This document shows, one piece after another, positions 58,560-64,000 of a DNA stretch of 64,000 nt (its first letter is position 1; the number at the start of each line of letters is the position of its first letter). Under the pieces are notes generated by a model. That model was not told the DNA's origin. It ran no database searches and saw only the letters and a program-made list of their open reading frames with translations. A program made the translations under genes and the position numbers. The DNA is from Rossellomorea sp. BNER (GTDB lineage: Bacteria > Bacillota > Bacilli > Bacillales > Bacillaceae_B). The stretch covers positions 146,266 to 210,265 of the forward strand of contig JANAVG010000006.1 of the NCBI GenBank assembly GCA_024213275.1, written 5' to 3'.

Positions 58560-60434
58560 TTAAAACGCTTTTCGATTAAAAACTTGATCAATCATATTGT
58601 TTTCTAAAAGGTATCGGGATAACTCAATATCCTTAAAAACCTTATTATAATTTTTCTTGCAGTATTCTATATTTACCACTTTTTTTGTGTCATTTTTTAT
58701 GCATTCTCCATCTTCAAATACCCCAGTATGGGATGCGACATAATCATAAGTAGTAGAGTAAAATGAATAAGGAGTTGTTTCATAAGCGAAACCAACTAGT
58801 TGTTGATGAGCTATATCTAATGGTTTTCCTAATTGTACTAATGGTCTTGTAATACCCATTAGTTGACTTACTGTTGGGTAAATATCCATTTGGCTTCCAA
58901 TCATTTCATTGAGAACACCCTCTTTTTGTTTGGGATGATGGATAACAAGAGGGATGTTGAAACGTTCTTTTTCATCAAAGGTAACATCTAGTAATCTTTT
59001 AATCTCTTCTTTATCTTTTGGAAGAGGTCCATAGTGATCGCCATATACAATAAAAATTGTATCTTCCCATAAATTATTCTCTTTCAACTTTAAAATAAAA
59101 TTGCCCAAAGCATTATCGAAATAGTTAACACTCTCTAAATAATTTCCAGTTGAAGTGCCTTTAAATTCTTTAGGGAGTTCTATCATAATGTGCTCTTCAG
59201 GAAGCTCAAACGGTCTATGATTAGTTAAAGTAACAATAAAATTATAAAAAGGCTTATTCATTTCATTATATTTAAGTATCATTTGGTTAAAAATACTCTC
59301 ATCAGAAATACCCATTCCAATTATTTCATTATTGTTTATATCTGGATGGTCAATATGATAGAAGGTATCGAATCCCTGATTATTGTAGGCCTCATTTCTG
59401 TTCCAAAAATCAGAATTGTTTCCATGAGTAGCGAAGGTCTCATAGCCTTCTTCCTTTAAAACATTTGCAAGAGAAAGATAATTATTATTTGGATATTTTT
59501 GATATACACCTTTTTCAGACATTGGATAGATGGAATTATTAACAACGAATTCTGCATCTGAAGTATTTCCTCGTCCTATTTGTAAGTATATGTTTGGATA
59601 GTAGTAACTAGTATTAACTAAGTCATTTAAAAACGGTGTTATTTCTTTTCCATCGACTCTTAAGCCAATCACAAATTCATTTAGCGATTCAGCTTGTACT
59701 ATAATTAAATTTTTACCTTTAAACTGCCCGAAGTTTGGAGATGTTTTTTGAAGTTCTTGATTAATTGAAAATTGCTCTTGAATTTTAGACAATTTAAAGT
59801 CGAGTTTTGAATTAGCTACCACAGCTTTGTCTAAACTAGTTTTAAGTGACTCCGAAACATCATAGATGTGAGTAGGAATAATACCGACCAAAGAAACTTT
59901 GTATTGATCTGAATAATTGGGTTTTAGTTGTGTGAATGAAAGTAATAAAATAATCCCAACACCAACCGTAAGTAATGAATATGGTAGAATTCTAGATTTA
60001 TAGCCACGATTAATTTTAAGGTGAATTGCCATAATAATTAATAAAAATGGAATGTCCAGCCAATATAAAATATCAGCAGGATACATTAAAGAAATGACCG
60101 AATCAAAAACGTCTCCTACTTGGTTAGCTTGACCTAAAAGGTCAATGTCTAAAATAGCATCATAATATCTTTCATAAACAACATCAGCATATAAAATAAA
60201 GCTAATAAAGATGTAAATAATTAATGTGATTGTTATTTTAATTTTATTGGGTTTGGAAATTACAAAACTGAATATTATTAAACTAGCAGCAATGGCCGAA
60301 AATAGAATAGTAGATAAGTTTGGGTCTAAACCTAATTCATTTATAAAAAATAAGTTTTTGCTTAACCATGCTAAACTAATAAAAATAATAATCAAAATAA
60401 AGCTGATCTTGTTTTTAATAGAGTTTTTGGACAA
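58560..60434 (-). CDS. Lipoteichoic acid synthase family protein (LtaS-like sulfatase)
   Basis: A 624-residue protein with five N-terminal membrane helices (to about residue 168) and an extracellular alkaline-phosphatase-fold domain. The catalytic Thr291 is in GRGNTSDAEF, the metal Glu249 in IVQAESLNEF, and SDFWNRN, VTLTNHRPFELP and FIVYGDHYG are family blocks. It polymerises glycerol phosphate onto a lipid anchor. TTG 60434 is behind GGCGGGGA. A strong promoter lies 35-63 bp upstream. Several LtaS paralogues are usual in Bacillus (LtaS, YfnI, YqgS, YvgJ); which one cannot be said. Its codon use is more AT-rich than its neighbours. Confidence 0.93.
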   Translation of the reverse strand: MSKNSIKNKISFILIIIFISLAWLSKNLFFINELGLDPNLSTILFSAIAASLIIFSFVISKPNKIKITITLIIYIFISFILYADVVYERYYDAILDIDLLGQANQVGDVFDSVISLMYPADILYWLDIPFLLIIMAIHLKINRGYKSRILPYSLLTVGVGIILLLSFTQLKPNYSDQYKVSLVGIIPTHIYDVSESLKTSLDKAVVANSKLDFKLSKIQEQFSINQELQKTSPNFGQFKGKNLIIVQAESLNEFVIGLRVDGKEITPFLNDLVNTSYYYPNIYLQIGRGNTSDAEFVVNNSIYPMSEKGVYQKYPNNNYLSLANVLKEEGYETFATHGNNSDFWNRNEAYNNQGFDTFYHIDHPDINNNEIIGMGISDESIFNQMILKYNEMNKPFYNFIVTLTNHRPFELPEEHIMIELPKEFKGTSTGNYLESVNYFDNALGNFILKLKENNLWEDTIFIVYGDHYGPLPKDKEEIKRLLDVTFDEKERFNIPLVIHHPKQKEGVLNEMIGSQMDIYPTVSQLMGITRPLVQLGKPLDIAHQQLVGFAYETTPYSFYSTTYDYVASHTGVFEDGECIKNDTKKVVNIEYCKKNYNKVFKDIELSRYLLENNMIDQVFNRKAF

Positions 60435-60468
60435 ATATTATCCCCGCCTTTTTTAGAATGTAAAGAGA

Positions 60469-60497
60469 ATATTAATTTTATTAAGATTTGATTACAA
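60469..60497 (-). promoter_or_regulatory. Sigma-A promoter of the LTA synthase gene
   Basis: On the minus strand TTGTAA (60497-60492), 17-bp spacer, TAATAT (60474-60469). Good match, 35 bp before the TTG start. Confidence 0.78.
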
Positions 60498-60854
60498 TTT
60501 TATCATATAAGGGATTAGGGAATGCATAAAAAAATTGGAACTATATTCAAAATTTGATAATTAACTTTTATTTATCCAATATCAAAGTTTCCGAAAATAA
60601 TAAAAATAAAGAAAGTATTTCCTTATTTATTCAAAATAAATGAAGGGGATACCCCAGAAAATGACTTCCAAGTGTATTCTTTATTAGATACTGAAGAAAT
60701 TAATTAAAACTTTCTTAGTTCAACATAAAAAACCACGCAATCTTTTCGTCTAGGTTTTCATCTAGTAATTTATTCATGCAAGTTCTACAAAAGGAAGTAG
60801 TATTACAACACTTAATACTTTAGGCCTCGTTACTTAGGTGCAATTAATCCATTC
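60498..60854. other. Intergenic stretch with short gene remnants
   Basis: A plus-strand frame ending at 60707 reads NEGDTPENDFQVYSLLDTEE then IN and stop; a minus-strand frame 60819-60715 reads SIKCCNTTSFCRTCMNKLLD, ENLDEKIAWFFMLN and stop. Both look protein-like but are cut by stops upstream and have no start or ribosome site. Called as debris only. Confidence 0.35.
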
Positions 60855-60891
60855 AAGCCCCTACATTGCTAGATTAGCAATGTAGGGGCTT
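60855..60891. terminator. Long perfect hairpin (17-bp stem)
   Basis: AAGCCCCTACATTGCTA (60855-60871) pairs perfectly with TAGCAATGTAGGGGCTT (60875-60891) around GAT. It lies between gene debris and the subtilase promoter. The T run is short (TT then GTC); it may be the surviving terminator of a lost gene. Confidence 0.7.
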
Positions 60892-60983
60892 TGTCATGTT
60901 ATGTCGATAATTCCACACATGAAAAATGTATAATATTGACGGTAATCAGAAAATTTAGTAATATTTTAGTATCTAGTAAAAAA

Positions 60984-61012
60984 TTGTAAAACTAGGTATA
61001 AATTTATATTAT
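60984..61012 (+). promoter_or_regulatory. Promoter of the subtilase gene
   Basis: TTGTAA (60984-60989), 17-bp spacer, TATTAT (61007-61012). Four CTAG-centred motifs at 60973, 60992, 61035 and 61048 surround it and may be an operator. Confidence 0.7.
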
Positions 61013-61069
61013 CATCATTTTTTTACACATTTTACTAGACTATATTACTAGAAAAGGGAGGAAAATGGA

Positions 61070-64000
61070 TTGGCAAAGTTTAAAAGATCTTTTGCGGTTG
61101 TCATGGCGTTCTTGCTGATATTTGGTAATGCAAGTCTTGCCCTTGGAACGAGCACCGACCAAGTTCAAAGTAAGCAACAGAAGGTTATTGACAAAGTAAA
61201 GGAACAGCTCTCGGAAGAACGTAAGGCATTAAAGAAAAAAGAAAAAGACAATAAGGCATCCTTGAAAGCAAATGATAAAGTGAGAGTCATCGTCGAAGTA
61301 GATGGTCAAACTCCTTTAGAGTATGCGACAAAAAAAGGCGTGCTCTATAAGGAACTATCCAAATCAACTAAGAACAGCCTTAACACTGATGTTGTAAAAA
61401 AACAAAAAAATGTAAAGGATCTCATAAAATCAAAAAATATTAAAGTAAATTATAAGTACAATTTTACAACCTCTTTTAATGGTTTTAGTGGAGAAGTTAC
61501 ATATAAAGAAGTTGCTAAAATTGAAGATATTCAGGGCGTAAAAAATGTGTACTTAGCAAATGAGTATAAGCGTCCTGAAGTCAAACCTAATATGAAAAAT
61601 AGTCACTCCTTTATTCAATCTTACCAAACTTGGGCAGATGCGAAGTTTAAAGGGGAAGGGATGGTCGTATCTGTTATTGATACAGGAGTAGACCCTTCTC
61701 ATAAAGACTTTGTGCTTAGCAATGATACAGAGGAAGAGCTCTCTTCTACTGAAGTTGAAAAAATTGTTAGTGATAGCGGTTTAAAAGGGAAATTCTTTAC
61801 GGAAAAAGTACCTTACGGCTTTAACTACTACGATCAAAACGATACAATTCTTGATCTAGGTCCTTCAGCCTCGATGCATGGTATGCACGTAGCTGGTACA
61901 GTAGCAGCTAATGGGGATGTTGCAAATGGTGGAATCAAGGGTGTAGCTCCAGAAGCGCAAGTATTAGCAATGAAAGTATTTAGCAATGATCCAAATTATC
62001 CATCTACATGGTCAGATGTTTACTTAGCTGCGATTGATGATTCCATTGAGCTAGGTGCAGATGTTCTGAACATGAGCTTAGGCTCTACTGCTTCCTTCTA
62101 CGAGTCTGAGAGCCCAGAAGATTTAGCGATTACTAGAGCGGTAGAAAATGGTATCGTTTGTGCTGTTTCTGCTGGAAACTCTGGCCATATTGGGTATGGT
62201 TGGGACAATCCATATTTCAATAACCCTGATATCGGTGTAGTAGGTGCCCCTGGATTGAATACTGATTCTATTCAAGTGGCAGCTTCAGGAAATGTTGCTT
62301 ATAAATATGTCAATACTTTTGCTCTAGAAGGAGGTTCCTTCTCTGCAAAAGGGTATGGACTTGATAGTTGGACTGAATTAGCTGGTAAAGAAGTTGTAAG
62401 TCTTTCCCAATTAAATGGATCAGAAGAAGTAAGTGGGGAATCCTGTAAAGTTTGCGGCTCTCCAGAAAATTACGTAGGAAAAGATGTTACAGGTAAAATT
62501 GTTCTAGTAAAACGTGGAGATCTATCATTCTACGATAAAACGGTATTCGCTGCTGAAGCTGGTGCTGCAGGAATTATCGTATATGACCATGGTTTAAGTG
62601 GATTCTATGATAACCAAGGTGGTTGGCCAGTTCCGTTCAGTATGCTTCATGAAGAGGACGGAGTAAAATTAGAAGCTGCCATTAAAGCTGGTCATACAAC
62701 CCTAAACGTCTCTCAAGATTCAAAAACTGAAGATGTTGAAATGGGTCGAATGACAGCGTTTACCTCTTGGGGAACAACGCCAAGCCTAGAATTAAAACCT
62801 GAAATTACAGCTCCAGGTGGGAATATTTATTCCACTTTACAAGATAATCAATATGGAGTCATGAGTGGTACGTCTATGGCAGCGCCACACGTTGCTGGTG
62901 GATCCGCTCTAGTACAACAATACCTGCAATCGGACAATAGATTCTCAGATTTAGATGCAGAAGATCGTACACGTCTTGCAAAGGTATTATTAATGAACAC
63001 AGCTAAAATCATTGATGATTTAAATGATCAGCCATTCTCTCCACGTCGTCAAGGTGCTGGAATGATGCAAACATATGCAGCTGTTTCTACTCCTGTGTAT
63101 GTTGTTGAAGAAAAAAGTAGCGAAGGAAAAGTTGAGTTAAAAGACTTTACATCGGAAAAATTCTCAATGGACTTTACTGCTTATAACTTAACTGATAAAG
63201 CTGTTACTTATAATGTCGACACAAGAGTATTAACTGATATGTTTTCAGAAACAGATGCTGTATTATATAACTCTTTAATTGCAGGGGATATGGAAGGTGC
63301 TGTTGTTGATGCCCCTAAAACCATTACGGTACCTGCAGACGGAGAAGCTAATTTTACAGTGTCAGTAGATATTTCAGAAGCTAAAATCCCTGGATTTAAT
63401 AAAGATGGTGAGGAAATTACAAAAGCGCTTCAACAAAATATCTTCGTAGAAGGTTTTGTAACCCTTTCAGATAAAGAGGGAATCAAGCCCGCTCTATCTG
63501 TACCTTACGTAGGGTTCTATGGTGATTGGAATTCTCCGGATATTATTGATGGATTTAAGGATTTAGGTGAAGAACGATACTTTGATCTAGATAAATATTT
63601 TGGAGAAGACGTTCAGGAAATGTTGACTGGACCAAGTGGATCATTTGTTTCAGCTGTAGTGGATGGGGATGAAACGCTATACCCTGTATCTCCAAACGGT
63701 GATGGACAGTTAGACAATATTTATCCATTACCATCTTTTCTGCGTAATGCAGAAGAAGTTCAATTTAATATCTTAGATGAAAACAAAAAGCTTGTTCGCA
63801 CAGTTGTCAAAGAGAAGAATGTTCGAAAGTCATTCTTTGACGCTGGAGAAGGAACCCCATACTCATTTAGCTCAGCTCGTGCATGGGATGGAACAGTTAA
63901 ATCTGAAGTAGTGGAAGATGGTTTATACTACTACGAAATTAAGGCAACTGTGGATGAAGAAAGTCCACAATGGCAAACAAAACAAATTCCTGTTTATCTA
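61070..64000 (+). CDS. Secreted subtilisin-family (S8) protease, Vpr-like, partial
   Basis: The frame is open from TTG 61070 (GGGAGG 8 nt upstream) to the right edge, at least 977 residues. Signal peptide MAKFKRSFAVVMAFLLIFGN ending near SLALG, propeptide to about 180, then the S8 catalytic domain: Asp204 in VIDTGVDPSHKD, His270 in HGMHVAGT and Ser602 in SGTSMAAPHVAG. A PA domain is inserted between His and Ser (GKIVLVKRGDLSFYDKTVFA). After the catalytic domain comes an Fn3-like segment (about 690-830) and a Ca-loop-like SPNGDGQLDNIYP. An ATG at 61065 is out of frame. The architecture matches Vpr/lactocepin-like cell-envelope proteases. The C-terminus and any anchor are outside the window. 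Confidence 0.93.
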   Translation, partial: MAKFKRSFAVVMAFLLIFGNASLALGTSTDQVQSKQQKVIDKVKEQLSEERKALKKKEKDNKASLKANDKVRVIVEVDGQTPLEYATKKGVLYKELSKSTKNSLNTDVVKKQKNVKDLIKSKNIKVNYKYNFTTSFNGFSGEVTYKEVAKIEDIQGVKNVYLANEYKRPEVKPNMKNSHSFIQSYQTWADAKFKGEGMVVSVIDTGVDPSHKDFVLSNDTEEELSSTEVEKIVSDSGLKGKFFTEKVPYGFNYYDQNDTILDLGPSASMHGMHVAGTVAANGDVANGGIKGVAPEAQVLAMKVFSNDPNYPSTWSDVYLAAIDDSIELGADVLNMSLGSTASFYESESPEDLAITRAVENGIVCAVSAGNSGHIGYGWDNPYFNNPDIGVVGAPGLNTDSIQVAASGNVAYKYVNTFALEGGSFSAKGYGLDSWTELAGKEVVSLSQLNGSEEVSGESCKVCGSPENYVGKDVTGKIVLVKRGDLSFYDKTVFAAEAGAAGIIVYDHGLSGFYDNQGGWPVPFSMLHEEDGVKLEAAIKAGHTTLNVSQDSKTEDVEMGRMTAFTSWGTTPSLELKPEITAPGGNIYSTLQDNQYGVMSGTSMAAPHVAGGSALVQQYLQSDNRFSDLDAEDRTRLAKVLLMNTAKIIDDLNDQPFSPRRQGAGMMQTYAAVSTPVYVVEEKSSEGKVELKDFTSEKFSMDFTAYNLTDKAVTYNVDTRVLTDMFSETDAVLYNSLIAGDMEGAVVDAPKTITVPADGEANFTVSVDISEAKIPGFNKDGEEITKALQQNIFVEGFVTLSDKEGIKPALSVPYVGFYGDWNSPDIIDGFKDLGEERYFDLDKYFGEDVQEMLTGPSGSFVSAVVDGDETLYPVSPNGDGQLDNIYPLPSFLRNAEEVQFNILDENKKLVRTVVKEKNVRKSFFDAGEGTPYSFSSARAWDGTVKSEVVEDGLYYYEIKATVDEESPQWQTKQIPVYL

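Overview
The window is AT-rich, low-GC Gram-positive DNA, most likely from a Bacillaceae species. The support is strong AAGGAGG-type ribosome sites with many TTG/GTG starts, a TPP-riboswitch tenA-type thiamine operon, lipobox solute-binding proteins, an LtaS-type lipoteichoic acid synthase, MurB, Mn-dependent pyrophosphatase PpaC, a near-consensus cre site and a Vpr-like secreted subtilase. No tRNA, rRNA or CRISPR array was seen. The species cannot be named from sequence alone.

Layout. 0-1 kb: a 52-bp tandem repeat array. 1.1-3.1 kb: alpha/beta hydrolase and extended SDR. 3.1-5.9 kb (minus): LytS/YesM-type sensor kinase, AraC-type response regulator, Na+/solute symporter. 6.0-24.9 kb: a peptide-uptake island with two complete Opp/Dpp-type ABC transporters, two paralogous cytosine-deaminase-like amidohydrolases, an IclR regulator, a large M14-type peptidase and pyroglutamyl peptidase. 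25-27.7 kb: secreted GH13 amylase behind a LacI-type operator. 27.7-34.4 kb: a degraded, repeat-rich stretch with coiled-coil pseudogenes, ppaC, murB, small ORFs and a REP-associated tyrosine transposase (RAYT). 34.6-39.7 kb: three M20 amidohydrolases and a regulator. 39.7-48.8 kb: thiamine operon (riboswitch, tenA, ykoEDC-like ECF transporter, tenI, thiO, thiS, thiG, thiF, thiD, thiE). 49-50.5 kb: AbgT-family transporter. 51-56.6 kb: PTS regulator, ascorbate-type EIIB and EIIC, split transketolase. 56.8-60.4 kb (minus): two hypothetical proteins and LTA synthase. 61 kb to the right edge: partial secreted subtilase.

How the genes work together. The peptide island pairs import with intracellular trimming of blocked peptides (Pcp removes N-terminal pyroglutamate; an M14-type enzyme cuts elsewhere). 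The M20 operon and the AbgT transporter lie 14 kb apart on either side of the thiamine operon. They carry nearly the same 36-bp palindromic element in front of their ribosome sites, so I infer that they form one regulon for an acylated or aminobenzoyl-amino-acid substrate. The PTS/transketolase operon looks like uptake of an ascorbate- or pentose-like sugar feeding the pentose phosphate pathway, under catabolite control.

Most unusual features: (1) a family of REP-like palindromes (core GTGCCAGGCAC plus a TTGTCGAA tail) at seven or more sites, one just upstream of the RAYT, several acting as apparent terminators and two supplying the C-terminus of ThiE; (2) two distant intergenic arrays with a strict 21-bp period and a CGGTC/CGGAC core, one of them inside a peptide-transport operon; (3) the shared M20/AbgT operator.
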